A stretch of 64,000 nt of DNA from Rhizobium sp. BK316 (lineage in GTDB: Bacteria; Pseudomonadota; Alphaproteobacteria; Rhizobiales; Rhizobiaceae). Positions 44,800 through 53,794 of the stretch are shown one piece after another. The notes beneath the pieces are model-generated. The model did no database searches. It saw only the letters and a list, made by a program, of their open reading frames with translations, and was not told the origin of the DNA. A program made the position numbers and the translations under genes. The stretch covers positions 471,309 to 535,308 of the forward strand of contig NZ_JACHZR010000001.1 in the NCBI RefSeq assembly GCF_014193695.1. The letters are read 5' to 3'. Positions within the stretch are counted from its first letter, which is position 1. Each line of letters starts with the position of its first letter.

Positions 44800-45612
44800 T
44801 CAGTTTGTCGTTGTCTTTTCACGCATCAGGAAGCGCGCGATGAAAATGAGGGCAAGCGAGGCGATCAGCACCATCGTTGCGACCGCATTGATCTCAGGCG
44901 TTACGCCGCGGCGAATGGAGGCGAAGACATAGATCGGCAGCGTCGTATTCGAGCCGGCCACGAAGAAGGCGATGATGAAATCGTCGAAGGAAAAGGTGAA
45001 GGCGAGCAGAAAACCCGCCAGGATCGACGGCATGATTTGCGGCAGCACGATCTGCCGGAAGGTGGTGAACGGTGTCGCATAGAGATCGCTGGAGGCCTCG
45101 ACGATATCGCGCCCGAGGCTCGCGATGCGCGCTTTCACGATCATCGTCACCAGCGCCATGGTGAAAAGCCCGTGGGCGGCAATGATCGAGCCGTAACCGA
45201 GTGCCAGCTTCGGCGGTTGATCGCCCGGCCAGAGGGCGGCGATAACAGGATTGACGAAGCCGAAGACCTCGACGAGGGCAACCAGCGTTGCGATGCCGAT
45301 GACGACACCGGGCACGACGATTGCTGCCGCAAAGAGCGCGTCGAAAACCGCACGCGTCCGGGCACCGAGCCGCTCCATGCCGATCGCGGCCATGGTGCCG
45401 AAAATCGCTGCAAGTGCAGCGCTGGTAAAGGCTATGATCAGGCTGTTGCGCAGCGCTTCCATCAGGAAAGTGTTCGAAAGCGCCCGCCCATACCATTGCG
45501 TGGAGAAGCCGGTGAACTCGCTGGCATTGCGGCCGGCATTGAAGGAGAACAGCACGACGAGCGCGATCGGCGTGTAGAGGAACAGGTAGACGAAGGTGAC
45601 GAGTGCGCGCAT
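44800..45612 (-). CDS. ABC transporter permease (PotC type)
   Basis: A 270-residue permease with six membrane segments, of the spermidine/putrescine group. The EAA loop is EASSDLYATPFTTFRQIVLPQIMP and SFDDFIIAFF is typical of PotC. It overlaps the partner permease by one base. The substrate need not be a polyamine; this group also takes up other small cationic or polar compounds. Confidence 0.9.
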   Translation of the reverse strand: MRALVTFVYLFLYTPIALVVLFSFNAGRNASEFTGFSTQWYGRALSNTFLMEALRNSLIIAFTSAALAAIFGTMAAIGMERLGARTRAVFDALFAAAIVVPGVVIGIATLVALVEVFGFVNPVIAALWPGDQPPKLALGYGSIIAAHGLFTMALVTMIVKARIASLGRDIVEASSDLYATPFTTFRQIVLPQIMPSILAGFLLAFTFSFDDFIIAFFVAGSNTTLPIYVFASIRRGVTPEINAVATMVLIASLALIFIARFLMREKTTTN

Positions 45613-46478
45613 CAGATGAGGTCCACCTGCCGGGTACCGGCGACGCGCCAGGCGATACGCATGGCGACAAGCAGCACGATGACGACAACGGCAACCAGCG
45701 TGACGGCAATCGCCGATCCGAACGGCCAGTTGCGTGATTGCAGGAAGAGATCGACAAGCGCATTGCCGATGAAGAACACCTTGCCGCCGCCGAGAAGCTG
45801 CGGGATCAGGTACTCACCGAGAAGCAGGATCGTCACCAGCGCAACGCCGGTCATCACGCCCGGCAGCGACAGGGGCAGGGTAATACCGAAGAAGGTCGAG
45901 ATAGGCTTTGCACCAAGGTCGGCCGAAGCTTCGAGCAGCCGGCGATCCAGCTTTTCGAGGTTGACATAGATCGGCATGATCATCAGCGGCAGGTAGCCGT
46001 AGACGATGCCGAGCAGCACCGCACCCGGCGTATTGATCAGCCTGACATTTTCGATGCCGACGAATTCAAGCAGGTGCGGAATGCCCCGCGCGCCAAGCAG
46101 ATACATCCAGGCATAGGTGCGCACCAGCAGGCTGGTCCAGAAGGGTACCACGACAAGCGAGACAAGCAGCAACCGGCGCTGCGGGCTCGCCTTGACCGCC
46201 AGATAATAGGCGACCGGATAGGCGACGATGAGGCAGGCAGCCGCCCCGATTGGCGCCAGGATCAGTGTATTGACGAAGGCTGCCGAGCGAGCCCCGAGAT
46301 TGGCGAACTGTTCAAAGGTGAAAGCCGCCTGATAGCCGCCTTCCGGCGCCCGTTCGCCGAAGGCAAAGACGATGATCGCGATGAAGGGCAGCACCAGGAA
46401 GACGAACAGCCAGACACTGGCCGGGCCGACCAGGGCCGCGGTGATCAGGCGCCGTTTGGTGGCGTGGGGCAGGGGCAT
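45612..46478 (-). CDS. ABC transporter permease (PotB type)
   Basis: A 288-residue permease with six membrane segments. The EAA loop is EASADLGAKPISTFFGITLPLSLPG. The ATG at 46478 follows a GAT-rich stretch and fits the family start (cytoplasmic MPLPHATKRR, then the first membrane segment); the upstream 25 codons of open frame are probably not translated. It lies 82 bases after the binding-protein gene. Confidence 0.89.
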   Translation of the reverse strand: MPLPHATKRRLITAALVGPASVWLFVFLVLPFIAIIVFAFGERAPEGGYQAAFTFEQFANLGARSAAFVNTLILAPIGAAACLIVAYPVAYYLAVKASPQRRLLLVSLVVVPFWTSLLVRTYAWMYLLGARGIPHLLEFVGIENVRLINTPGAVLLGIVYGYLPLMIMPIYVNLEKLDRRLLEASADLGAKPISTFFGITLPLSLPGVMTGVALVTILLLGEYLIPQLLGGGKVFFIGNALVDLFLQSRNWPFGSAIAVTLVAVVVIVLLVAMRIAWRVAGTRQVDLI

Positions 46479-46560
46479 GGCTTGATCTTCATCCACCGGA
46501 TCAGGAAGCTGAACCGGCTTCCCCGCTGCAGGGCGGGGGAAGCCGGGATGCAAGATGGTC

Positions 46561-47724
46561 TTATGCCGACTTGAAGCGCGCCATCAGTTCGGCGCGGCCC
46601 GGATCGGTGAGTGTCACGGCGGCACCGAACTCGAGCGGTGTCAGTGCTGCTTCGTCCGGATAGACGATCTTGTTGGAGGTGACCTCCTTCGGCAGCAGCG
46701 CGATGACGCGGCTGTCTGTGGTCGGCGCACCGTTGGCAATGTGCTCCTTCACCGCATTCTGCGGGTCCATCAGGTAGTTGAGCAGCGCGTAACCGGCGGC
46801 CTTGTTCGGCGCATCCTTCGGGATCGCGTAATAGTCAGTCCAGATCTCGCCGCCGTCGGTGCCGAGGATATAGGCAAGCTCCGGCATGTCGCGGTTGAGC
46901 TGCGCGCCGTCATTGGTCCAGCACATGGTGAGCCACGCATCGGTCGAGCGCATCGACGGCTGATAGTCGGAGTTGATGGCGAAGAGATGCGGCTTGACCT
47001 TGATTAGCAGCTCTTCCGCCTTGGCAAGTTCGTCGGCCTTGATCGAATTGAAGTCGTAGCCGAGCGAAACAAGCGCACTGCCGATCGTCGTCAGCTGATA
47101 GTCATGCACCATGGCGCGACCGTCAGCTTCCGTCTGGGCGATCTCGAAAAAGTCCTTCCAGCTCGAAAGCTTGGTCTTGATCTTGGACGTATTGACGGAG
47201 AAGCCGGTCGTGCCCCAGTTCTTTGGCACGGCATAGGTCTTGCCATCGATCTGGCCTTCCTTGGTGAAGCGTGGGCTTTCGCTTGCCTGGCTGAAGTTCG
47301 GGATCTTCGAAAGGTCGAGCTCGTCGATGAGGCCAAGCTTGTGGTGGGTCGAGATCGTGTAGTTGGTCGGCACGAAGAGCGACCAGCCGGAGGCACCGGC
47401 CTGCAGCTTGGCGAGCATTTCCTCATTCGAACCGAAGACGTTGACCTCGACGGCAACGCCGGTTGCCGCCTTGAAATTCTCGAAGGTCGCCGGGTCATGG
47501 TAGTTCGGCCATGTGGCGATCGACATCTGCGTGCCGAGATCTTCTGCCGCATAGGCTGATGTCGACAGCGCACCCGGGAAACGCGACAGCACGGCGGTCG
47601 CAAGACCGAGGCCGGTAATGCCGAGGAAGTGCCGGCGGCTGACGGAACCGCGCTTCAGGCGCATGAACTCGTCCATAAAACCTTCGGCAGAAATGGGCAG
47701 ATTGTCTTTATAATCCTTGCTCAT
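46561..47724 (-). CDS. Tat-exported ABC solute-binding protein (PotD type)
   Basis: A 387-residue periplasmic binding protein of the spermidine/putrescine group. It carries a twin-arginine signal (SRRHFLG at 29-35, then a hydrophobic stretch and STSAYAAED), uncommon for this group and a sign that it is exported folded. ATWPNYHDPATFENF starts the mature fold. The ATG at 47724 follows an AGGGAAC site. It lies between the ATPase and permease genes of the operon. Confidence 0.9.
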   Translation of the reverse strand: MSKDYKDNLPISAEGFMDEFMRLKRGSVSRRHFLGITGLGLATAVLSRFPGALSTSAYAAEDLGTQMSIATWPNYHDPATFENFKAATGVAVEVNVFGSNEEMLAKLQAGASGWSLFVPTNYTISTHHKLGLIDELDLSKIPNFSQASESPRFTKEGQIDGKTYAVPKNWGTTGFSVNTSKIKTKLSSWKDFFEIAQTEADGRAMVHDYQLTTIGSALVSLGYDFNSIKADELAKAEELLIKVKPHLFAINSDYQPSMRSTDAWLTMCWTNDGAQLNRDMPELAYILGTDGGEIWTDYYAIPKDAPNKAAGYALLNYLMDPQNAVKEHIANGAPTTDSRVIALLPKEVTSNKIVYPDEAALTPLEFGAAVTLTDPGRAELMARFKSA

Positions 47725-47746
47725 GATGCTGTTCCCTTGTTTTGGT

Positions 47747-48838
47747 TTATGCATTCGATGCTGGAAAGACATGGATGGCGGCGGGGTCGAAACCGAGGAA
47801 AACCTCTTCGCCAGGTTCCACGAGATCGCTCTCGTTCATGCTGCGGCGGTCGGCCGTGATCAGGAAGTCGCCGAGCCCCGGCACGCTGACGGCATATTCG
47901 GCGGACGAGCCGAGGAAGATGCGGTGCGTCACGGTCCCCCTGAACGACGTGCCTGATGACGCCGCTTTGCGTGTCAGATGGATCGCCTCGGGGCGGAGTG
48001 CAGCGATGACGTCGCCCGACGCCAGCTGCTTGCCTGAGGGGATTGCCGACCCGTCCGCAAGCCGCAATGTCGTGCCGTCGGCTTCCATCGCAGCGGTGAT
48101 ACGGTTCGTCTTGCCGACGAAATCGGCGACGAAAAGATCGGCCGGGCGGTCATAGACTTCCTGCGGGCTGCCGAGTTGACGGATGCGGCCGGCACTCATG
48201 ACGCAGACCACATCAGCCATCGAAAGCGCCTCTTCCTGATCGTGGGTGACGAGGACGAAGGTGATGCCGAGTTCTCGCTGCAGGGTTTGCAGCTCGATCT
48301 GCATCGCCGAGCGCAGCTTCTTGTCGAGTGCTGCCAGAGGTTCGTCGAGCAGCAGCACGGAAGGGCGGTTGACGATGGCGCGGGCGAGCGCCACACGCTG
48401 CTGCTGGCCTCCCGACATTTCATGGATCCGCCGCTTGGCAAAGCCGCCAAGCCGAACCATCTCGAGCGCTTCGGCGACACGCCGGTCGATCTCCTTCGCC
48501 GCGATCTTTGGGCGCATCTGCTTCAGCCCATAGGCGACGTTCTGCTCGACGTTGAAATGCGGAAACAGCGCATAGTGCTGGAAGACCATGTTGACGGGGC
48601 GGCGATAGGCCGGAACGCCATTCATCTCGTCCCCGTCGATCAGCACCGTGCCTTCGCTCGGCTGTTCAAAACCGCCGATCATGCGCAGGCACGTCGTCTT
48701 GCCGCAGCCCGAAGGCCCGAGCAGTGCCAGGAACGCGCCCTTTGGCACAGTAAGGTTGATGTCCGTTACAGCGGTCACGGCGCCATAGTTCTTTGTGACC
48801 GAACGGAATTCGATATCGTTCGTCGAAGCGGATGCCAC
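47747..48838 (-). CDS. ABC transporter ATP-binding protein (PotA type)
   Basis: A 363-residue ATPase and first gene of the polyamine-type operon. Walker A GPSGCGKTT, signature MSGGQQQRVALARAI, Walker B VLLLDEPLAALD and switch VTHDQ are intact, with a TOBE domain at the C-terminus. The start is taken as GTG at 48838, after AGGGAAC; the open frame extends 84 codons further up through the promoter region, where it makes no sense. The divergent LuxR-type gene begins 190 bases away. Confidence 0.9.
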   Translation of the reverse strand: MASASTNDIEFRSVTKNYGAVTAVTDINLTVPKGAFLALLGPSGCGKTTCLRMIGGFEQPSEGTVLIDGDEMNGVPAYRRPVNMVFQHYALFPHFNVEQNVAYGLKQMRPKIAAKEIDRRVAEALEMVRLGGFAKRRIHEMSGGQQQRVALARAIVNRPSVLLLDEPLAALDKKLRSAMQIELQTLQRELGITFVLVTHDQEEALSMADVVCVMSAGRIRQLGSPQEVYDRPADLFVADFVGKTNRITAAMEADGTTLRLADGSAIPSGKQLASGDVIAALRPEAIHLTRKAASSGTSFRGTVTHRIFLGSSAEYAVSVPGLGDFLITADRRSMNESDLVEPGEEVFLGFDPAAIHVFPASNA

Positions 48839-48928
48839 GTCTGTTCCCTGCGGTTGGTTGGAATGGCAGTCTGTCGCTGCCTTATTGCCACCGTCGTTAA
48901 GGAAAGAGTAAGCCTGAGCTTCCTGCAC

Positions 48929-48986
48929 GGTATATACCCCGAGAGAGGTATTTAGGCACACATCGTTTCGTGGAAGGTGTATATCC
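48929..48986. promoter_or_regulatory. Repeated GGTATATACC-like motifs in the divergent promoter
   Basis: GGTATATACC (48929-48938, a perfect palindrome) and GGTGTATATCC (48976-48986, close to it) lie 47 bases apart, with GGTATTTAGG between. They sit in the region shared by the ABC operon and the LuxR-type gene and are plausible binding sites for that regulator. Confidence 0.4.
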
Positions 48987-49028
48987 GGGCTGCGCGCAAT
49001 TGCCCGGCATGGCACAGGGGAAGGGCTA

Positions 49029-49832
49029 GTGAGTATCGACCTGGAGACGCTGTTTGCTGCTTTCAACGCTACTGTCGGCAAGTCAGCCATGACGGATGCG
49101 GGCTTCGGCGATACATTCCGCCAGATGATGGCCGCACTCGTGCGCTTCGATTATGTTGTCGTCTTCGCCTATCGCGGAAAAGAGCGGCCGATCGATCTCT
49201 ACAGCACCTTCGATCGCGAAGAGCACGTCGTTTTTGTGACGCTCTATCAGGCCGGTCCGTACCTGCTTGATCCCTTCTACCACACTGCTCGCGAGAGGCG
49301 CGAAGGCGTCTTCCGGATGCGTGAACTGGCGCCGGACCGGTTCTTTTCCAGCGAATATTATCGCACCTATTACGTCCAGACCGGACTTGCCGAGGAAATC
49401 GGCTTCTTCGTACCTGTCGATGGCGATATCACGGTGGTGCTGTCGCTGATGCGGCGCGAAAAGACCGGCGCTTTCCCACCCGCCGAATTCGCCACGCTGA
49501 AGAAGGTCGAGCCGCTCGTGGCCAGCATGGTGAAACATTATTGGGCCGGGCTCTCGCCGCGTTTCGATGTGCAGCTCGCGGCCAGAGGCAAAAGCCGCCG
49601 CAAAAGCGAGAGCATCCCGCGCGCTGATACTGTCTGGCATGACCTCAATCTCACGGGCCGCGAAACGGCAATCGTCGAACTGGTGCTGCAGGGCCATTCG
49701 TCGGAATCGATCGGCCTGAAGCTCAATATTTCGACGGGGACGGTGAAGGTCCACCGTCGCAACGTCTACCGCAAGCTCGGCATCTCCTCGCAGACGCAGC
49801 TGCTCTCGCTCTATCTGAAGAATCTGAGCTGA
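49029..49832 (+). CDS. LuxR-family transcriptional regulator
   Basis: A 267-residue regulator with the LuxR-type helix-turn-helix in the last 65 residues (LTGRETAIVELVLQGHSSESIGLKLNISTGTVKVHRRNVYRKL). The N-terminal 190 residues do not show the conserved tryptophan and aspartate pattern of acyl-homoserine-lactone sensors, so it is probably a metabolic regulator. It has a GTG start. It is divergent from the polyamine-type ABC operon and is the likely activator of it. Confidence 0.88.
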   Translation: MSIDLETLFAAFNATVGKSAMTDAGFGDTFRQMMAALVRFDYVVVFAYRGKERPIDLYSTFDREEHVVFVTLYQAGPYLLDPFYHTARERREGVFRMRELAPDRFFSSEYYRTYYVQTGLAEEIGFFVPVDGDITVVLSLMRREKTGAFPPAEFATLKKVEPLVASMVKHYWAGLSPRFDVQLAARGKSRRKSESIPRADTVWHDLNLTGRETAIVELVLQGHSSESIGLKLNISTGTVKVHRRNVYRKLGISSQTQLLSLYLKNLS

Positions 49833-49860
49833 CCGATGGCTACACGCCCCGGGACTGCTG

Positions 49861-50886
49861 TTAGGCGCGCGCCTTTGCCTCACGCAGCGAAATCAGCCGT
49901 CGTGCCGTCTCGTCCCAGAGGATGAGTTTCACGCAGCTGAGACTGTCACGAATGTTGATGCGCCCAAGCTTCGCCAGTTCCGGATAGTCACGCAGCACTT
50001 CCGGCAACCTGTAAAACGGCACTCGGCTCGACAGATGGTGGACATGGTGCATGCCGATATTGGCGGTGATCCACCGCAGAGGGCGCGGCAGATCATAATG
50101 CGAGGCACCGTGCATGGCGGAATAGGGAAACGTCCATTCCGGAGGCTTGGACCAGTGGGTGTCTTCGAATTGGTGCTGAACATAAAACAGCCAGACACCA
50201 GCCGATCCGGCAAGCAGAACGATTGGCAGATGGATCAGCAGAAAGGGAACGATGCCGACGGCCCAGATGAGGAGAACAGCCAGCGCAGCGATGCCGGCGT
50301 TGGTCGCCATCGTGGAAATCCAGGGCAACGCCCCGGAGCGCATCATGCCGAACGGCAATCTTTGCTTGAAGAGAAAAAGATAGGCAGGGCCAATGCCGAA
50401 CATGACCAGTGGATGCCGGTATAGGCGATAGGCGAGCTTTCCTCGACCCGTCAGAGCGCGATATTCCTCGACCGTCAACGTGGTGATATCACCGACCCCC
50501 CGCTCATCCAGGTTGCCGGCTGAGGCATGATGTTCCGCGTGCGCGCGGCGCCAATAATCGTAAGGTGTGAGCGTGAGAATGCCGATCGCGCGTCCCGTCC
50601 AGTCATCCCACTGACGTCGTCCGAAGAACGAGCCATGCCCGCAATCATGTTGCAGCATGAAGAGCCGCAACAGGAAGCCGGCGGCAGGGACGACGAGGAT
50701 TAAGCCGAACCAATAGCCGAAGTGGATCGCAACCGACGCTGCCGCCCAAAGAAGGATAAGCGGGATCAGCGTCACGGCCAGTTCGTACAGGCTTCGGCCT
50801 GTATTGGGTTTTCGGTAATTCGAGAGAATCTTGAGCCAGGCTTTTTCGGCACCGGCGTCTTGGCCGGCCGTCATCGTTGCGTTCAT
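49861..50886 (-). CDS. Fatty acid desaturase
   Basis: A 341-residue membrane di-iron desaturase. The three histidine boxes are intact: HDCGH at 80-84, HAEHH at 116-120 and HHVHH at 280-284. Membrane segments lie at about 36-75 (two) and 185-235 (two). It introduces a double bond into a membrane fatty acyl chain, or a related hydroxylation. Its start overlaps the stop of a small gene by 4 bases. Confidence 0.91.
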   Translation of the reverse strand: MNATMTAGQDAGAEKAWLKILSNYRKPNTGRSLYELAVTLIPLILLWAAASVAIHFGYWFGLILVVPAAGFLLRLFMLQHDCGHGSFFGRRQWDDWTGRAIGILTLTPYDYWRRAHAEHHASAGNLDERGVGDITTLTVEEYRALTGRGKLAYRLYRHPLVMFGIGPAYLFLFKQRLPFGMMRSGALPWISTMATNAGIAALAVLLIWAVGIVPFLLIHLPIVLLAGSAGVWLFYVQHQFEDTHWSKPPEWTFPYSAMHGASHYDLPRPLRWITANIGMHHVHHLSSRVPFYRLPEVLRDYPELAKLGRINIRDSLSCVKLILWDETARRLISLREAKARA

Positions 50887-51083
50887 AGTCGGTCGGCGTC
50901 TTTCTGTTCAGCAGCGCTGCGGAAGAAGTGTTCGGCATGCTGGTAGTCATTTTCTGCGCCGATCCGGTCGCCGGCCAAAGACTTCAGCTCGGCAAACTGA
51001 AGGTACTGCTTGTATCGATCCAGCAGGCGCTGCCGCGATGATGTAGCATTTCTATCGGCTCGGGCGAAATGGTGTTTTCTCAT
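50883..51083 (-). CDS. Small DUF4167-like protein coupled to the desaturase
   Basis: A 66-residue protein. The C-terminal part (LLDRYKQYLQFAELKSLAGD, then AENDYQHAEHFFR) closely resembles the core of DUF4167 proteins of Rhizobiales, which usually start with a long Asn/Arg-rich stretch and are much larger. Here the N-terminus is short and basic. A longer form starting at 51176 is possible. Its stop overlaps the desaturase start (ATGA). The function of the family is not known. Confidence 0.65.
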   Translation of the reverse strand: MRKHHFARADRNATSSRQRLLDRYKQYLQFAELKSLAGDRIGAENDYQHAEHFFRSAAEQKDADRL

Positions 51084-51567
51084 GATAAATCCGAACCGCG
51101 AGGGTTCGCTCCTGATCGTCTGAAAATAGTTGTTCGATCGCTCTGTTCGGCGATGATCCGCCATAACAGCTTGCAACTGATGCCTTGTCTTGGGAGGCTG
51201 TAGCCGGGTGCGTCAGCGATCGGCCAAGCGGCGTTGCCGCCAACAGATAGGGTCATTCTGATCTGGTTTGCAGGGGATCCATGCGCAGAAGCAATCCTCA
51301 ACTGCGGCTATTACAAATCACTAAAGGGAAGATTGCAAACGTGCGTCGGCAATCGGACGACGAATGCCTGCTTCGTTGAGGATGCAAGGCCCTCGGATGT
51401 TAAAGTCGCTACCGCAGCATTGTGGCTGCATCAGGTCCGAACAGCCTTTCAAACCGATCCAGATCGAAAGATTTGTGCGGCTGCCTTTCGTGCCCACTGT
51501 TGAGCTGGCGACCGACGCGGGCTATCAGGACGGGCAACATATTATTGGCTCCGAGGCGCATCTCAAA
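51084..51567. other. Intergenic region before the MYG1-like gene
   Basis: Almost 500 bases between divergent genes. The MYG1 frame is open back to 51364, but that stretch has no family similarity. Promoters for both sides must lie here; no clear operator or repeat was found. Confidence 0.4.
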
Positions 51568-52488
51568 ATGACCCCGTTATACCTGGTTACGCATTCCGGC
51601 GGATTCCACGCCGATGAGCTGCTTTCGAGCGTCATCCTCACTCGGCTGTTCCCACAGGCCAAGGTCGTTCGCAGCCGAAATGTCGAATGGATCACGCCTA
51701 GCACTGATCGCGTCATCTATGATGTGGGCGGGCAATATGATCCCGCAGCAGGCATTTTCGACCACCATCAGCGCGGCGCGCCCGTGCGAGAGGACGGACG
51801 GCCCTACAGTTCCTTCGGCTTGGTCTGGAAACATTACGGGGCGGACTATCTCTCAGCATTGGGCGTGCCCGATGCGCATGTTTCGTCGATACATGCGTCC
51901 TTCGACGCCAAGTTCGTCTTGCCGGTCGATCTGAACGATAATGGCGCGCTTGATCCTTCCATTGCGGGCGAGTTGGCTGGCCTCACGCTGCCGGCTCTGC
52001 TGGAAACCCTGAAGCCGGTTTTTGATGCCAAGGATCCCGAGGCCGATGACCGTGCGTTCCATGCCGCCCTTTCCATCGCGCGAAGTTTCGTAGAGGCAGG
52101 TGTCTTGACGCAGGATGCAAAGCTGCGCGCGGAAGCCCTTGTTCTCAATGCAATTAACGAGACAGGACAGGAGCACGTTCTCGAACTGCCGATGGGAATG
52201 CCCTTTCGGGCGGCGATCGTAAAGGCGAAGGCCGACCATCTGCTTTTCGTCGTTCACCCCAGGGAAAACGACTGGTGCCTGACGGGCATACGCCGTGCTG
52301 ACGAGGGTTTCGAACTGCGCGCCGACCTGCCGGCATCCTGGGCGGGTCTTACCGGTCATGAGCTTGAGCGCATCTGTGGTGTCGAAGGAGCAACCTTCTG
52401 CCACAAGGGACGCTTCGTCGCGGCCGCCAAGACCCGGGAGGCAGCCCTTGCGATGGCAAAAATCGCCGTAGACGAGGCGCTCTCGTAA
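51568..52488 (+). CDS. MYG1 family protein (UPF0160), DHH-like phosphoesterase
   Basis: A 306-residue protein of the MYG1 family, whose eukaryotic member is reported as a 3'-5' RNA exonuclease. The metal-binding residues are visible as HSGGFHADE (His9, His14, Asp16), DVGGQYD and FDHHQRG (Asp65, His66, His67). The start at 51568 gives the family N-terminus (LVTHSGGFHADE). Its role in bacteria is poorly defined; a nucleic-acid phosphoesterase is likely. Confidence 0.87.
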   Translation: MTPLYLVTHSGGFHADELLSSVILTRLFPQAKVVRSRNVEWITPSTDRVIYDVGGQYDPAAGIFDHHQRGAPVREDGRPYSSFGLVWKHYGADYLSALGVPDAHVSSIHASFDAKFVLPVDLNDNGALDPSIAGELAGLTLPALLETLKPVFDAKDPEADDRAFHAALSIARSFVEAGVLTQDAKLRAEALVLNAINETGQEHVLELPMGMPFRAAIVKAKADHLLFVVHPRENDWCLTGIRRADEGFELRADLPASWAGLTGHELERICGVEGATFCHKGRFVAAAKTREAALAMAKIAVDEALS

Positions 52489-52513
52489 AACGACTGCGGA
52501 CGTTCACGATGTC

Positions 52514-53182
52514 ATGTCATCCGATCCGATAGTGGGTCGATCGTCGGCCGGCTTGCGTAGTGCTTCGCTTGCGATCATGGTCACCGGCATGATGCCTATT
52601 GAGGTTATGCAACGTCCTCGTTTACTGCCGCAGAGAAGCTTTCCGCGCTACGCCTATTTGCCCGGCCGGATGCCCCATCCCGTACGGGATCCGGCGGGGC
52701 ATAGTTACCAGATCGCACCTGTGCCGGTTCTTCCGACACTCGATTCCGATGAATTTGCGTGGGGAGCGGACCTTTTCAACCATGGCTATTACTGGGAAGC
52801 GCATGAAGCCTGGGAAGGGATCTGGCAGGTCGCGGAAAGAGGCAGCGTGCTGCGCACGTTGCTCAAGGGGCTGATCCTGCTCTCTGCCGCCGGTGTGAAG
52901 ATCCGCGAAGGCAAACGCGCACCGGCGATGCGTCATGCCGGCCGCGCCGTCGGGCTGTTTCGTCAACTGTCTAAAGTCCCGCATGACGCCTTTTCGCACG
53001 CACTCGGAATGTCGCCGGCGATGCTTGCTGATATCGCCGAAGCATCAGTGAACGCTCCACCGGTCTTGAGGGCGACCGCGCCCGGACAGCCCGAATCGGT
53101 CTACGGTTTCATTCTGGGAAGCGATTGCGGATTGACGAGAAGAGCGTCGGTTGGTCGCGAAGAAGACCCGCAAGCGAGCTAA
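52514..53182 (+). CDS. DUF309 domain protein
   Basis: Up to 222 residues. The DUF309 signature is FNHGYYWEAHEAWEGIWQ near the middle, followed by LLKGLILLSAAGVKIREG. Function unknown. The first 30 residues of the open frame have no similarity to the family; ATGs at 52577, 52592 and 52607 are possible starts, of which 52607 (MQRPRLLPQ) best fits. It follows the MYG1 gene by 25 bases and may be co-transcribed. Confidence 0.75.
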   Translation: MSSDPIVGRSSAGLRSASLAIMVTGMMPIEVMQRPRLLPQRSFPRYAYLPGRMPHPVRDPAGHSYQIAPVPVLPTLDSDEFAWGADLFNHGYYWEAHEAWEGIWQVAERGSVLRTLLKGLILLSAAGVKIREGKRAPAMRHAGRAVGLFRQLSKVPHDAFSHALGMSPAMLADIAEASVNAPPVLRATAPGQPESVYGFILGSDCGLTRRASVGREEDPQAS

Positions 53183-53206
53183 CATGGAGCCAATGCCCGG
53201 TGACCT

Positions 53207-53584
53207 TCAAACCTCCATCACGTCTTCAAACGATTCCGGGAAAGTCTGGCGCGCCACCTTCTCGTTGATCACAAGCATCGCCTCATAGGATGTTGGATCG
53301 AAATCCTTGTCCGCTGCCACCACTTCCCGCCCAAAGAGCAGGTTTAGTCGGGCGGCGTCCAGATTGCCGCGCTCAAAAGGCTCCGCTCCGAAATGGTGCC
53401 AAAGCGCATGCAGGAAGGCAGCATCGACCCGGTGTTCCGATGAGCCCGGCCGCGCACGGCGAGGAAGGGGCTTGATCGGCGTCACACCCCTGGGGTTCGC
53501 GCGGCGGATGGTGAACTGAATGCCGCTCCCCGGCATGCCGGATGGAAAGCCGCGGTGCTTCGTCATGTCTGCAAGCTTGGCCAT
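53207..53584 (-). CDS. Hypothetical protein, 125 residues
   Basis: Family not recognised. The protein is soluble and has no signal peptide or membrane segment. The N-terminal half is basic (RRANPRGVTPIKPLPRRARPG); the C-terminal half is helical and acidic and ends FPESFEDVMEV. The ATG has a strong AAGGAGAGG site eight bases before it, which supports real translation. Convergent with the DUF309 gene. Confidence 0.65.
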   Translation of the reverse strand: MAKLADMTKHRGFPSGMPGSGIQFTIRRANPRGVTPIKPLPRRARPGSSEHRVDAAFLHALWHHFGAEPFERGNLDAARLNLLFGREVVAADKDFDPTSYEAMLVINEKVARQTFPESFEDVMEV

Positions 53585-53794
53585 CGCTGCCTCTCCTTCG
53601 CAATCGATCCTATCATTTTTTCAATGTCGGGCTCGCCGATGGCGATACCCGCAGCCACAACACGCCCCAATCTTGGGCTCGAATTGTAGACGATATATTT
53701 CCAAACCCGTAACATGATACCTGCTAGTTTTCGATCGTAATCGGTCGAACAGGCTTTGAGGCCGTTTGAGCGCAAGCAACATGACGAGGCCAGG

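Noticed and set aside
44194..45969. Open frame of 591 codons on the plus strand
   Set aside because: Covers the SDR and permease genes in antisense; the translation is rich in Asp, Arg, Glu and His and matches no family.
49029..49832. Quorum-sensing LuxR receptor
   Set aside because: The N-terminal domain lacks a recognisable acyl-homoserine-lactone binding pattern and no luxI-type gene is in the window.
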